Origin: Trichoplax adhaerens
Taxonomy: Eukaryota; Placozoa; Uniplacotomia; Trichoplacea; Trichoplacidae
Direction: 5' to 3'
NCBI RefSeq assembly: GCF_000150275.1
Contig: NW_002060964.1
Span: 301,643 to 365,642, forward strand
Length of the DNA stretch: 64,000 nucleotides
The translations under genes and the position numbers were made by a program. Positions 46,887 to 60,570 of the stretch are shown here, one piece after another. The notes under the pieces are model-generated. The model was not told the origin of the DNA and did no database searches. It was given only the letters and a program-made list of their open reading frames with translations. How positions within the stretch are numbered: the first letter of the stretch is position 1; every line of letters starts with the position of its first letter.

Positions 46887-49820
46887 ATTCATTGGGCTAG
46901 CCTATACATTATCATTGCATTTTTACCATCGTTGGGAAAGTTGAAGCATACTGTCATCACCAAGTGCAGTCTTCTTGTAAACTGAGCTATCAACGAATAA
47001 GTCTATTATAATATTTTTAACTCCAGTAATTGCTTGTATTCTATAATTACTTTTCTACCCTGCTGCTTCTCAAGTAACTCAACCAAATGTCGAAGATAAA
47101 GAATTCTTATCGTATTAGTCTTCTAGTCTATCTCGATTTCGATATTCCCGTAACCTTACCCTTAATTGATATTCAGCAGTGTTCTTCTTTATTAGTTAAC
47201 TTCCGCCTAGTTTACCGAGGCGGAAATATCAATCGTTAAAAATGGGCATTATATGTGGAGTTATTTTTCTACTCTTCGAAACATAACCAGTTACAAAGTA
47301 GATCAGTACTGAATAATGGCTTTGTTTTCACCTTGATCGACATCTCCATTTCACAATGTTTTGCGATGTTCAAATTATTTCCAATTCCGGCCAATTACCT
47401 TTAAATAATATTTAATCGGTTACGTATCTCATCTTGTTTATTCAGTGAATACCAATAATTATGAGTAATCTTTTCTACTGTAATAGTAGAGCTTTATTTG
47501 AATGAAAGTCATAACGTATTATCATATATATTCGTTAATTGAATTTAACAGCATTAACATCGAATTAATGATTATTTAGTGAACAGTAAAAGCTATTGCT
47601 TCCATCATTAGAGATCACTTATAGTCAAGATATGGACTGATATGATTGAAATTTTGAAATGGGTTACTGCTGCAGCTAGACCTGATTGATGAATGTGTGT
47701 TAGGGTTAGGATTAGGGATATGGGACCGACATGATTGAAATTTTGAAATAGCTTACTGCTACAGCTAATACTTCCTGCCTTCTTAAGTATAAATCTTTAC
47801 TATGAGTTAAGTGTTGTTTCCTTAGTGGCATCAATCTTTCGCTTTGGAATCCTTTTCATGTTTACATCACTGCTATCATAAAGCCTTACATTGCTTACTA
47901 TGATTTGCAACAAGGAATTTAAACTACCTACCAACAACCTGCCACATTTGCCTTCCTAAATATAAATCTCATCGCTTTTCTTGTTGAGATGATATATTTG
48001 CAGATCATGTTGGCTCTGTCATCTTCCAATATACTGTAGCATCTTAGCAACTTACAATAGCTCAGCGCAATAATTTTCATAAAGGCGTAAAACAATTCTT
48101 GGAAGTAATATTTTAGAGAACTACTCAATCAAGTTGTTCTAGGTGATGACGTAAGTCCAACGCGTAGTTGACATCGCTAAATTATACAACTATATAGGAT
48201 AAGTGATGGAATCAGAGTTAGCCAATATAAATATACAACGGAACTATGTTGTGAGGTTGATAGATCAAGAATCTTCAAAACTTTAGAAAATTAAGATTTA
48301 TTGAACAAAACCTCCTTTACGAAGATACAACGTAATTGATTAGCTGAGGACCTCTAACGAGAAAGAACTATCTTGCTATACTAACTACTCGCTTATATAC
48401 TTTTCCGCGTTTACAGTCTTAGCACCTTACTTACTACACACTTCAGTATTAGCATCTCAAATACAGGATAGTTTACACCTTTCATGTGAAGCTCTAGTGT
48501 GAGCACTGTAGCGCTCCTCTTCAAAAGGATTACAGTTACTAAGCTAGCTATATTTAATACTTAAGCCTCTAACGAGAATATCTATCACATGTTGAACACA
48601 ACACCTACGGTAGACATTACTAAATATATCATCAACTTAGAATACAATAATACACTGTCTTACAGTTGTCTATTCATGTTCAACAACTGCCGCGGTAGAT
48701 TAAAGAATGATGGAAGAGTACAAATTAATAGCATTGCGTTTTAGATAATACTAGTGCAAACTCCCGTCGCTTTACTGACGGTTTACGATAATGTGCTCAT
48801 TTAACAGAGGTTCAGTAACTTTATACCTTATACTGTACAGCAATGAATATCTCCTGCTTGAACTTCAATTCTACTCGCGGCAGCATGCTAACATACGCGT
48901 ATGAATATGATGGTAAATTTAACTCTAGGCCTTTCCTAGAAAAGTTACACTTTACTCTTTTTTGCTTCATTGTAGACAAATCAACAGACAAATCCGATAA
49001 ACAGACTAGCTAGAAGCTGCAGAATGATTGCAATATGTTGTCGTAGCAGGACTACTCGTCATAGATTGAATTGTATAAAATACCATATTTCGCTATAAAG
49101 AAGGAATTGCACTGACCATAACGTTACTTTACAATTCTTTTCTATCAAGTACTGTATGTGCAGTAGATCGTAAGAAATTATCTACTACATCAAATGCAAT
49201 CTGCGTTTCCTTAATAGCTATTATAATGGCATAAAATTTCATGCAAAGATCCACAGTAATACAAATATCAAGCTTTTAGTTACCTTGTTTTTATATGACC
49301 ATATCGTATCATAGCTATGCGTCAAGTTATAAATTGCACTTTCTTCGATATATGTGGCAAAATAACAAATTACAGTACATTATAAAATATGATCTACTCA
49401 AATCAATCCTTCGAAATCATCCCCGTTGAGAATATGATATTCTTCTAGACGAATTTAAGCTAACACGAAAACTAACACCAAGTAACAAGCACATTTCATT
49501 TGTTTAGTCAAATGATAGCTACATATGAAGAACGTAGTATTCTTAATTAACTAAAGTGTTTAAAATAATTAATTTTTAAAATACGATATTGGTAGGAATG
49601 TGCTTAGTAAGCTACATCATACAATTACTGTACAGATGTCTCCTTTCAAGCTTTAAATGTATTCTACAAAAAGTTCTTATTGATGCTTTGATTTGAAGTA
49701 ATCAAGATTTCCAAGTAGATAGCTTAGCAACTTAGAAATCGTAGTAATATAACTGGTACTACAAAAGTAGAGAGTGTTAATCATCAAGGACAGGATTGCA
49801 AGCAGAAAAATACCATTGAC
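46887..49820. other. Intergenic with a telomere-like insertion between direct repeats
   Basis: No supported gene. A ~52-bp direct repeat at 47629-47680 and 47717-47768 (both with atgattgaaattttgaaat) flanks ttagggttaggattaggg at 47700-47717. The rest to the desaturase 3' end is plain AT-rich DNA. Confidence 0.55.
47700..47717 (+). repeat. Interstitial telomere-type motif
   Basis: Reads TTAGGG-TTAGG-A-TTAGGG, the animal telomere unit with one imperfection, placed exactly at the junction of two direct-repeat copies. Confidence 0.6.
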
Positions 49821-52800
49821 TTATTGTGTCTTCTTGATATCTTCTTGGCCCAATCGTTTTAAATGATTGACATGAGCTCCAATTCCTTCTGTAAATGTGT
49901 CCTTGTAATGATAATTGATTCCAAATTCCTTACATGTCTGTTGAACGATAGGAGTTATCTTTGAATAGTGATACTGAATAACTCCAGGAAACAAATGATG
50001 AGCTGTTTGATGGTTTAGATGTCCTGTAATAAAGTGATAAATAAGTTAGGCATCTATGACCAACTATTTTCAAGTAACGAAGTTAAACAGTGTATATATA
50101 TATACAATTACAACCTGTAGCAATATTCCAGATAAAATTAGTTGTTGCATAGTCTTGAGTAGTACGACATTGTAATTCCGCCCTAAGAAATACAACAGTG
50201 ATATGGTGCACTAAGATAACTGGTGCTTATTTAAGCCATTTGACAAGTAGAATGCATCAAAATAGACTATTACTATCATGGCTATCATAAATAATACTTT
50301 CATGGTAATAATCATAATAAGGGTTACTTTGTAATCTTTAAATTTAGTAATCCTTACCAATCTCCATCGATTTTGTTATTCTTATCGGGAGTTGGCCATT
50401 CAACCTAATCAAATAAGGGATTTTTCAAGTATTTAAGACAATCGGTAATTATGGTTAACAACGTTTCTAAATTGAACTTTACACAGTACGATGCTTCTTG
50501 AGGTACAGACTAAAGTTGTTGGCTCATATGCTCTAGGCAGAATTTTTAATAAAGTAACGATAATTTTGTAGTAGTAGTTATGCTAACCTCACTAACAACA
50601 TGGGAAGCCTGGAATGTTAACGCCAACCAGTAGCTTAGAGCACTGTCGCAAACTACATTCATTATGATCTAAGCAATGAAATTAGTACCATTAAATCAAA
50701 CTACTGTGATGACATTGATATCAGATTTGGCATGATTGAATATCTTACAGTGTTGGTTAATGACATGAAGTATAAAGGAATTACAAAGCGCATAGCGCAA
50801 AACGCAATTTTGCCAGTCCAAAAGATAATAAACTGAGACGTAGACATTGGATTTAGCCTAATATGACCTATGGTAGTAATTTATTTTTAAGATAAGAGTA
50901 TAGTCAATTTTAATCACTACTTTCAACAAATCAAGTTTCTCCATTAGAACTAACCATTCATTTTGTCGACAAAGACAATCGAGATATCTTGTAACCTAGT
51001 CTTCACCGCAAGCTAGAAAATAAAGATGCGGCTAATTAATTCTCTTAAGTAATCAATATTGTACACCGAGTAGCAACAACATTGCTATGGTCTTTGTTCT
51101 TGGACATACTTACAAATGCATAAAGTACTGGAACGTAGATATGCTGATAGAAATAGCGAGAGACCCAACTTTGGGATGTTTTTATCCGTCTAATATCAGC
51201 GGGCTACAAGTATTCAAACGCAATCGTTACTCATTCGTAACTATTAACCATATGTCTAATAAAGTATCTAAGTTATTACAGTTACGAAGTAGCAATTGGC
51301 GCCTAGTATTGCATCATATTTTGATATATTAAGATTAACCTTATCAGAAGTGACTATATCAGGATCAGCACCATCGATGTTAGTGTAGGGATGATGTCCC
51401 ATCACGTGCTGCAATATTAAACAAACATTTGGAATAAAGTGATTTATGTTAGCTAATAAAAATGTCATATCATTTATTAATAGCTATATCTTTGATCGCA
51501 GTTACAAGTAGAGTATGTCAACTTTTGTCATTCTTTCCAACTAGCTCACCTGATACGTCCAAACAAATCCAGAATTTCCATTGTAACAGCTATTCAATAG
51601 CTGGTTCAGAATCCACACACGGGGGTTGTTAGTAACTGCAAAGTGGCTAGTAAGGAAATACAAAGTAGTAACAATTGACTACTAACCGAATGAGGTGCAA
51701 ATGCTTTAAGGTTAGGAAATTCTATCGTTAATTTAGCAGCAAATACCTCCTTTCAATAGTCATAAATACAGCATTAACCGTTACAAGATTTATAAATCGG
51801 TCAATTACTGCTTGCAGTCGTAATGACAGTAATATATACTATACATACTGTACATAATGTATACGTTTCTTGCGTAATTTCAACTCATTCCTACCTTGAA
51901 TCATGCAAAATCGTTAATTCACTTAATGCACCCCAAAATCCATGAAATGCAGCTAACGGAATCATAACCCATAAATTATTAGGGAAAAGTAGTAACTGTA
52001 GGATAAAATATCAACATAAGCCTACCGTTAGAACAATAGAGTTATAAGCATACATTCAATGAAAGAATTTACAAGGATACGACTGGCTAAGTATCAAGAC
52101 TTTAAACTTTAACAAAATGTCAATACTGTATCTATACATATTACAGGTCCGTACCATCGCTAAATAAGAGGAAAAGATCATGGTCAAAACTAGAAAGTAA
52201 ACCATAAACATAGCGAGGGAATATTTTGGATTCTAAAATTAAAGATAATATAAAATTGAGATCGTTTTTACAAAATAAAAATATCTTGCATCAACTATCC
52301 ATGAATGGACTAGTAAGTAAAATATTGTAAAATATTGTATTTGTGTAAGGAAAACACTATCTGTCTTCAAAACCTACAATATTGTTGTCCTTAAAATATT
52401 TGTTGACCCTCTCTTTGACAGTTCTATTAAATTTGCTATAAGAAAGACAATGAACAAGAGATTGTTAATAGTAGAGAATTTCTTGCCATTTTCAAGGCCC
52501 TGTTTACGGTAAAACTATCAAGTTAAGCTATAGACATAAGAATGCAGCGTCAAGTAGAAAAAAAGCAAAGTAAGTTAATAACCAGAGAGAATATACAAAC
52601 TGGCTATTATACAGGGGTTAACAAATGGTAGACAAATGCAATCACGGCATAATCGGCTAAAGTAAACGCTGTACCTCGGCTCTGGGAATACAGGCAATTC
52701 ATTGCTGATGAGATCTCCTACATAAAATTTCTCCAACAGCCTACATTAAGAAATGAATATTTATTTTAATAGTATACATAGAAAGGAATAGCAAACGACA

Positions 52801-54333
52801 TAATGCGTACGTCTTTTACAGTTAAGAAACTTGTTAAAGGGTCTTCCGATAGGATATTCATTGTGAACACTATGAAAACTACTCAACTAATAGTACAATA
52901 AATGCGAGCAGGATATGCAATTAACACCCCACAAAACTGGCTAATACATTATATTTAAGCAATACTCATAAAAGTTTAGGGTGGCAATTTTTATAATTAA
53001 ATCATAACATCTTTCTACTATCATCAATTTAAAAAGCATTTACGCGTATGTCATCCTATGCTAACTTTAAAACTTAGTTTCAATATCATCCTATTAAAAC
53101 GATTACTGCAATGAACTATAACGGTGAGGAGTCTGACAGACTGTCCACTAGTACAGCACATACGTGTGACGACGATCTGGTATTGAATTATACGCGTAGT
53201 TGAGATGTTAAAAAAGATGGAACTCGTTAGTTCATAATCTTACTTGTATGTGCTTGATGAATGATAACTTTCAAATAGCTGAGTACAATCACGCCCAGCG
53301 CCAAAGAGAATTTGCTCCATACCACCAGGATGACGATTAGCAAATTCATGAACGTCATAAACCTAACATACCAATTAGGAGAAAAGTTATCGCCTTATAA
53401 CATGACTTGTCTTGGCTAAAAGCATGATTCTACGTATTCAATACTATGGTGATACAGCGGTAACTTTTCGCAATTATCAGAAGAAATCTAGAGCCATAAT
53501 ATAAAATATAATTGCAAGTAGTACCAAATGATACTTAGAATCAAGTAGTTAAAGTATCTTTTACAGTATGTATACATTACTAATAAGATTTCTACTTGTT
53601 CTACATCAAGGAAATCTATTTGTCTATTGGAGATCAAACTAAGGTCAATTTTCCTTTCGTCAAGTTGTGCTTAAATACTGTACTCTTACGCCCGATTAAT
53701 AGGCTACTCTTTACAATTTGGCCAATCATTTATTGATGCACTACAATGTGCAAATAGAGCTTACGTAATAAGTATAACTGAAAAACGAGAGGAAAGGCTG
53801 AAAGGGTACCTTTTGCTGTTAAGTTATTCAATTCTGCATATAATTTAATATATATTCAAAAAAATTTTACTCAGACAATGAGGGCCATGACTTTTATTCT
53901 GTAAGGGTTTGAAATAACTTTGGAAAACTTTCCATACCGTTCAATAAATATAAATATAGTGAAAAACAGAAGGAGATCGGTTCGTTATACTGTAGGCCAT
54001 CTGCAGAGGATGTTACACTAGATTGTACGGGTACGTCATGCGTTTATGTCGTTGAAAAATTAGCGTTGATTTTCACAGCTTATACGTTCGTATGTTGATT
54101 AATATTATTAATAGACGCTTAGAACAAATTGACAGAGTAGCTAGATTGACTCGTAATACATACATGGACGATTGATGATGTTTAGTTCTTACCTTGCCTC
54201 GGATGGCTATATGAGCATTTTGATGAGTGTTTAACTTTGCCAATTCTTGCCAGGTAAATTTATTGGCCTTACGTCCGTTCGATACCTTGGCAAAATCATT
54301 AGCACAGCCTTTGCCATCAGTTTGGCACACCAT
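49821..54333 (-). CDS. Cytochrome b5-fusion front-end fatty acid desaturase (466 aa, 16 exons)
   Basis: Exons: 54193-54333, 53244-53362, 52675-52740, 52378-52435, 52155-52232, 51895-51995, 51687-51703, 51550-51635, 51340-51408, 51114-51203, 50955-51012, 50749-50867, 50588-50668, 50358-50404, 50115-50182, 49821-50023; all phases close. The N-terminus is a cytochrome b5 domain with HPGG at residues 58-61 and the second heme-ligand candidate H81. Hydrophobic helices [18 protein letters not shown] and [17 protein letters not shown] follow. Box 2 is HVMGHH (223-228); box 3 is HLNHQTAHH, with the front-end QxxHH signature Q405-H409. Such ER-membrane enzymes insert a double bond between an existing one and the carboxyl end (delta-5/6/8 type); regioselectivity cannot be read. 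Box 1 is odd: as spliced it reads HDSSI, lacking the second His of HxxxH, across a 17-base microexon. Either that exon is mis-modelled or the site is altered. Confidence 0.88.
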
Positions 54334-55600
54334 TTTCTTTGATTTTCGAGCAGTTGTCTACGTCAGCAGAGATTCTATCGATGCATAGAAATAGGTAATC
54401 GATATTGAGGATACGAAAATACAGTTATTGTAGATTTTTAGGATAATTTAATAAATAGCGCCGTTGAATACTACAGTCACACAGTATCAATGATTGTATG
54501 TTCACACAGCGAGCGTTGATTTCTTCAATTTCGGACGATTAAAGAGTTTATTGGCTTTTTATTCATGTCGTCGTTGCAGCTCATTCACAAGGCGTAAAAT
54601 AATTACTTCATCAGATAGCAATCAGTACTGCATACTTTGAATACTTTACTATGTATGACTTTGTTCAACAAAGATACGAAACTGTTCTTACCTGTACTAC
54701 AGCAATCATATCATAAGAGCAAGGAATAAATCAACTTTACACAATAAGGTCAGGAATTTGGAAGAGTAACTCTCTTTTTTAATAGTTGCTGATAAAGTGT
54801 ACACTAGACCATCCCAGCTAGCAAAAACCTGCTACTGTAGAGCAGTTTTAACGATGTACAGTATAGTAGCAGGTTTTTGCTAGCTGGGGTTGCCTACTGT
54901 GCACTAGTCTAAAAGTCAACACTAAGAAGGGCTAACAAGAACTTTAGAGATGGAACACCAAAATCATACCTGTGTTCTCAAGTCGTTTTGAGGTCAGCAC
55001 TAAGAAGGGCTAACATGAACTGTGGAGATTGAACATTCAAAGTTATGCCTAAATATGACTATGAATACTATCCATGACATTGTTGAAGACAGATAGGAAG
55101 AACTTTGTCTACCTGTCTAGTGCGATATTACAATCACGAAGAGAAGAAATTGTTGGAGAATGACACAAGTACTCGTCTACCCATGCCGTTATTTTTAGCA
55201 CTAACAAGGGTTAACATGAACGTTGCAACACCAGATCATACTACGACAGTAAAGCTGGGGAAAATTTCATCATGAAATGACGATGCTGCAAAAGCTTTGC
55301 TACTACTTTATTGATTAGCGGCTATTTCAATTCTGGCATGGAAAATAAGGACTAGAAAATTGCCATCCATGACATCAGTAGAGAAAGCATGTGAATCGGT
55401 TGTTTAGCTTAATTAACTGAGCGAGCGCTTTTGCGAAACAAAGTGGTCACTGTTGTATTTCCTCCATCGCCATTCAATAAATGATCTAATCTCATGGAAT
55501 AGACCATTTTATACATGATTCTTCCGATGGAAGGGGTAAAAATCATGCAAAATCATTACTTTATTGCTATTCTTACCACTTTTGCACCAAGAAATTGTTG
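54334..55600. other. Upstream region with a hairpin and dispersed direct repeats
   Basis: No gene seen. Contains the 23-bp-stem hairpin at 54813-54887 and three copies of a motif of the type agcactaagaagggctaaca (near 54919, 54994 and 55197), the last diverged. Confidence 0.55.
54813..54887. repeat. Hairpin with 23-bp near-perfect stem
   Basis: cccagctagcaaaaacctgc at 54813 pairs with its complement ending at 54887; the loop is about 29 bases. The flanks (gtgtacactag / ctactgtgcactag) extend the symmetry imperfectly, as in a tiny palindromic MITE. Confidence 0.8.
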
Positions 55601-56080
55601 CCGGTCCGGATTTCCACACTGACTACCGTTGTTTGTTGAGAGCCGGAAGACAGTAGTTTGCCGATCTACTGACAAGTGTCACTCGTTGGAGGCGTTGAAG
55701 CGCTGCTGGACGTCAACCAGTGGCTGACGTCAGACGGCCAATCCTATCATAGTGAGTCGTATACTTTATGCAGCCGTTGACAACACTAGGGTCAAGCGTC
55801 AAAACTGCTAGGCAAGATGTTTGGGTAAGGGCTGTCACAATTGCAGTCAAAACAAGCATTTCGACAGTATCACATCCGTTACCTTTCGTTCACTACTATA
55901 GAAGTGCACCGAAGCGACCGGTGACTGTACTCGCAGTCAGTCAACCGTACGCCAGTCGTGTCGAGTGTCATGTACGTCATCCAATGGAAATCACGCGATT
56001 CTATGATTGGTTCGTTCATTACCGTAATAACCGTAATTAACTGCTATTACACTGTACACTGTACACTGTACAGCACCGAG
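55600..56080. promoter_or_regulatory. GC-rich island with a CRE palindrome
   Basis: Base composition rises clearly compared with both sides. A perfect tgacgtca (CREB/ATF consensus) lies at 55725-55732 and a half site (gacgtca) at about 55709. A 90-codon plus frame from 55768 has no domain, and its ATG choice is unsupported. Three tandem cactgta units lie at about 56048-56070. It could be the promoter of the desaturase gene, 1.3 kb downstream on the minus strand; this is inference. Confidence 0.3.
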
Positions 56081-57742
56081 TAATAAAACTGTTATAAACC
56101 AGCAACAGTGATAACCATGGAATACTAGAAGGAAACCTACCGAGATTTCTTCCAGCAGTCCTTGCTTATAGCAAATTGAATACTCAGAGACTTTTCGTTG
56201 CCGTTAAAACAGGGAATTTTCGATTTTAGGTCAAAATTGAGTAAAAAAGAATCGAAAAGTCCCTAGCTAAAAGATATTGTGCAATGTACATCTGTTTGCC
56301 ACCTTTATGTACACTCAATAGTATCAGCTGACTTGGATATAAGCTGCCAAGTGATCGTGATTCCTTACACGCTGTTATATGACTTTATGTCTGTACACTT
56401 GTTTCGTCATTTTAAGGCATCTGGCTGAATACACGGTGATATTTTCACGTACAAACGCTCTGACAATCCTATACCAATGTGCATCATGGATCAGTTTCTA
56501 TTTCGAAACTTTTACAATATTACGCTGTTCTGCACATAACAATTTTGCAATACAATTACAAATGCTGTTGGGACGCGTTTAATCATAGCAATCAGTTGAC
56601 AAGTCCTATCTGGTAAAGGTGTAGTCCATGGTTTCGTTCAACGTTGATAAGTCATAATATAACTTAAAAGGTATAAGTACAGCTGGTACAGTAGAGCACG
56701 CGAAGTACTGTATAACAAGCAAGGATCGACTAGTAATGAATGAATGAATATTGGAATATTGGTACTATATACTGTAGGCAGAGGCTTTCTTAACCTCGTA
56801 TTGATCGCTACACTAAAGAACTATATGTACTGTATAGAGTCACTATGCCACTATATATAGTACAGGGTGTATGGAAAGTCGTTTGATATTTAAAGTGCTA
56901 TTTAGAGGAAATACGTTGGTAAATTGCCAAATATTTTTGGTGTATTAATGTTACGGAATAATTTGGAAAATTTTCGAATAAATTGAGCTACAAATAACCA
57001 AGTATACAGTAGTACAATGTACATTGTACAGTCAGGTTCTGTCTTCTAAAAGGACGTTGACATACAGAGACAGACAGTGACATGGATGGAAGTATTGCAT
57101 TGCAAGCTGCTGTTCTAGAGAAATACAATCGCCTTCAAATTGAACAAATCAATCTCTAATTCGTCTAACATTTGTTTGTCTTTAATCAATTTAGATTGAA
57201 AGAACGTCATGTCACTAATATACAACGAGGAGTATTTACAAATTTAAATTTACCTATGTACTTTGGTAGTGATGTAAGAAAGCAATGTACAACTTCAAAA
57301 TTCTTCCACAAATCCAAAGGACCCGTTTCTATTGACTGATACCTCAGTTAAGCACAGTATAATATTGTTATCCTGTTAAAACACGTTAAAGACAGAAACT
57401 CACTTGTTAAAGATATGTATTTTAAAAATTTTATAACATAATATGATACAGAACAGACACCTATCGATATTGTATATATAACATATATATACCACATACA
57501 ATTACACCACAATGAACGCATACGATGAATACGGTATAATTTTAAAGCGTTCTTGTGAACTCAATTTACTACTTGCTTCACAAACAAAACTCAGATATTG
57601 TAGAAAAAATATCTATATTATAATCTTCGGTAAGGTTGATAAATAGTTCTTTCTTCACTAATTGTATGATTTCATAAAAGATCCTGAGCGCAATCATCGT
57701 TTATGCAGGTAAACATTACGTTAATACGCCATCTTTGACGCA
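56081..57742. other. Intergenic, no gene seen
   Basis: A 26-codon frame at 57082 (MDGSIALQAAVLEK...) and a 67-codon frame at 56379 lack support. A ~9-bp inverted pair (gacttttcg / cgaaaagtc) lies at about 56191-56262. Otherwise plain AT-rich DNA. Confidence 0.45.
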
Positions 57743-60570
57743 CTAATGGTTGTTAGTACGTGGAAAATGCTTCCAGACTGCAATTTCACGAATAATAACC
57801 CAGTTTCGTTGACTTTTATTGACGTAAATTCGTAAGCATTTAATCTTGACTTTAACATGCTCCCGTAATAAATTGTACTTTACATCCATCAAGCCATGCT
57901 TATCAAATTTTCCAATAGTAATCCAGTTCGTGCATGTTTTTAGTTTATCATTACGCGAATGGCTAACTTGAACTGAAGCATCACCAAAGATATCATTTGG
58001 GCGAGATGGATCACCAGTTGCAATGACAACCCGTGTTAAATTAATTGCAGCATCGAAATAGATCACCATATTGTGACCGGCCTGGGGTTTCTTACACCAG
58101 AAAAATGCAGGCTTAGCATCATATGGCTGTTTTGGTTCTCCTCCTCCGTATGAGAAAAAAGTGGATGTTATCTTTGCAGGTGGATTATCACCATGGTAAA
58201 TCCGCTTGCTAGTGAAGGATATCTCACGTAATGGTTGCAACTTCCCTTTTAATGATGATTCCATTCCAATATGCTGGAATAAAGCAGGCAAACGAAGTAG
58301 TGGCTTAGGCAACATTCGTAAAATACTGTAATAACCTATTAAATAATCAATAGGTTGCTCGTCGTAAAACATTTTAAAGAATGCAGCTAATTTAAGTAAA
58401 TGATCATCCCTATAGAGCTTGCCGATAAAGCCTAATTTAGCGAAATGGATAGAGCTCCATGGTTTTACTTGATTATTGATGTAACCACGAATGGTTGTAA
58501 CGAAACCTTCTGAGGATAAGACATCATCCTCAAGTTGTAAATAGTATTTCGATAAACCGGAGCAATACTCAAATAAGAAGGCATAGTCAATGCATTGCTT
58601 AGAGCGCCATCGCACTCGTTCAGCTGAATCGCCGTAGTTTCGTTTCAAGTTATCGAGAGGAGGATAATATGATGCAGGGGCTTGAATAATTTGTATCAGC
58701 CCATTCTTCATAAATGATTTATATCGAGTTGTTAAACGCTTTCTTGTAATATCTTTAATTTTATGATCTAAGTCCGCTAGAAAGATTACAATTACAATTG
58801 ATTTCTTTTCATCAGCATTAGTATTATTGATGATGGACAGTATAGTCTTATCTAAATAGTTCGCCTTCGGTCTGGTGACAGTAGGAATTCCAATGGTTAA
58901 AAACCCTATTAATATAGTTCAAAATATAATCAGCTCAATGTAGTCGATATCAACTCTAAAGGATAATGCTATTATGACCAAGATGTTACTGACAACTGCT
59001 GTATCTACTGCATTCATGCGCTCGCAATGTTACGTGGTGGTTGGTGTGTCGTATTTTACAAAGCATAGCGTTTATAAGATACTTTGTTGAGTAAATAGTT
59101 CTTCATTCATCATTGAATAAGACGTAAAAAATTTGGAAATCTTGGGATCTGTCAGTACATGAATTGATAATTATCTTGTAACAAGTTTACATACTGTTAT
59201 ATCGATGGCTGTATACGTTGACACTGCTCCGACGCGATATGAACCCAAAATAAAATAAACTATCATCATCGCATACCACTACACTCTAATTTCTGCACTA
59301 ACCTTTTTCGGTTCGAAAATGACCTGCAGCTAGTGATCTCTCTTTGTCCATATCAGATGCACAGGAATGAATTTTTGAATCACTGGCAGCGTTGATGCCT
59401 TCTAGATAAGAGAGCGTAAAGAAAATTAATTATAATTATTCAAATAATAGGAAACAGTCTCACAAATGGTATTTTTATTTTACATTAAACGCGTTTCAAG
59501 CCAAGTTGTTTATATTTTGGTGTTGTAATCATTGCACTACGAAAACTCTGTATATTGGAGTAAAAAATATCATACTACAATTGTCGCTGGAAAGTAATGA
59601 AGAACTGCTAATTACAATGCTGCGCCAGCTATTTATAGAAAAAAGGATTAACTGTTTCATATCCTTTGGAAAGCCTGAGCTGAACACTACTATATCTGTA
59701 GATCTAATTGAGCATAAGCTTAATTTTGATAACATTGCTTCTATTTTGGAGGCCAACTGCGACAATAGAATACAAAAATGGACTAGTTGTATTTACTGAA
59801 ATTTAGAATTATTGATTTTGCTGGATCTCGAAGTCGATTTTCATGATAGTTGAGACAGTAGCGGTATCACAACTTTGGTATACTCATGCTTCGGTTTCAT
59901 AAATTTCTAGCGTATTTGTAACACGAAGAGCTTGCTATGAGTATATTCTACAATATCTTAAGGGTAGCACTGATGTGCATGTGTATTGAATGGGGTTTTG
60001 TATCCCCTTAGATTTGCAATCTACTTACTCGAAATTTGAGTTACTAAAACTGAGCAAGTCTCCAATTCTACACATTACTACTATAATTAGCTAAAAATCA
60101 TTTCAGCATCTTTCAAAGTTCGCCCAGCACGTTTATTACATGTAATAAATATAGCAGCATCCATGCACAAATATACGAGAATGCTAAGTAAAACCGGTTC
60201 CCTGCATTTCTATTTTGCAACTTAGAATGTCAACTGCAAGTGATAGTAACTGAATCATCCCATTTTCATATAGCATTACAAGTATAGCAATCTCGAATTA
60301 TTATCATTCAAAGTTGCAATGCAATACAGGGGATTTTGTTGCTAAATTACTGTTTATGCCCAATGTTTTTATAAAGTCATGGATTTAAACCCGGAGACTT
60401 ATTACTACTACCTAGCATTTAAATATTCAAGCACAATTTCTAAATAGTGTTATAATACCTGTCAATTCTCTGGAATGGTTGTCTTGGAGATTGACGATTA
60501 AAACAGCAACGTTGATAATGATGGCAATGATACATGCCCCAGTATATAATAATGTTACTTTAATTTTCAT
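57743..60570 (-). CDS. MGAT4-type alpha-1,3-mannosyl-glycoprotein beta-1,4-N-acetylglucosaminyltransferase (457 aa)
   Basis: Three exons in phase: 60459-60570, 59303-59401, 57743-58905. Residues ~5-28 (VTLLYTGACIIAIIINVAVL) are a type II Golgi signal anchor after a short basic cytosolic tail. A ~40-residue stem follows. The GT54 catalytic domain begins at LTIGIPTVTR (residues 73-82) and carries SYYPPLDNLKRNYGDSAERV, VRWRSKQCIDYAFL, the metal/nucleotide-binding YYLQLEDDV (EDD at 196-198), FAKLGFIGK and LFQHIGMESSLKG. The C-terminal ~150 residues form the family's lectin-like domain. It would add the beta-1,4 GlcNAc branch to the alpha-1,3 mannose arm of N-glycans in the Golgi. At 457 residues it is shorter than vertebrate MGAT4A/B (about 535-550) and near MGAT4C. 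The paralog type is not assigned. Confidence 0.9.

Noticed and set aside
57082-57162. 26-codon ATG frame (MDGSIALQAAVLEK)
   Set aside because: Too short, no donor site to continue it, and no signal or motif.
59506-59799. 97-codon plus-strand frame in the MGAT4 intron
   Set aside because: Begins at a non-ATG codon, lacks domain features, and has a similar-sized antisense frame, as expected by chance.
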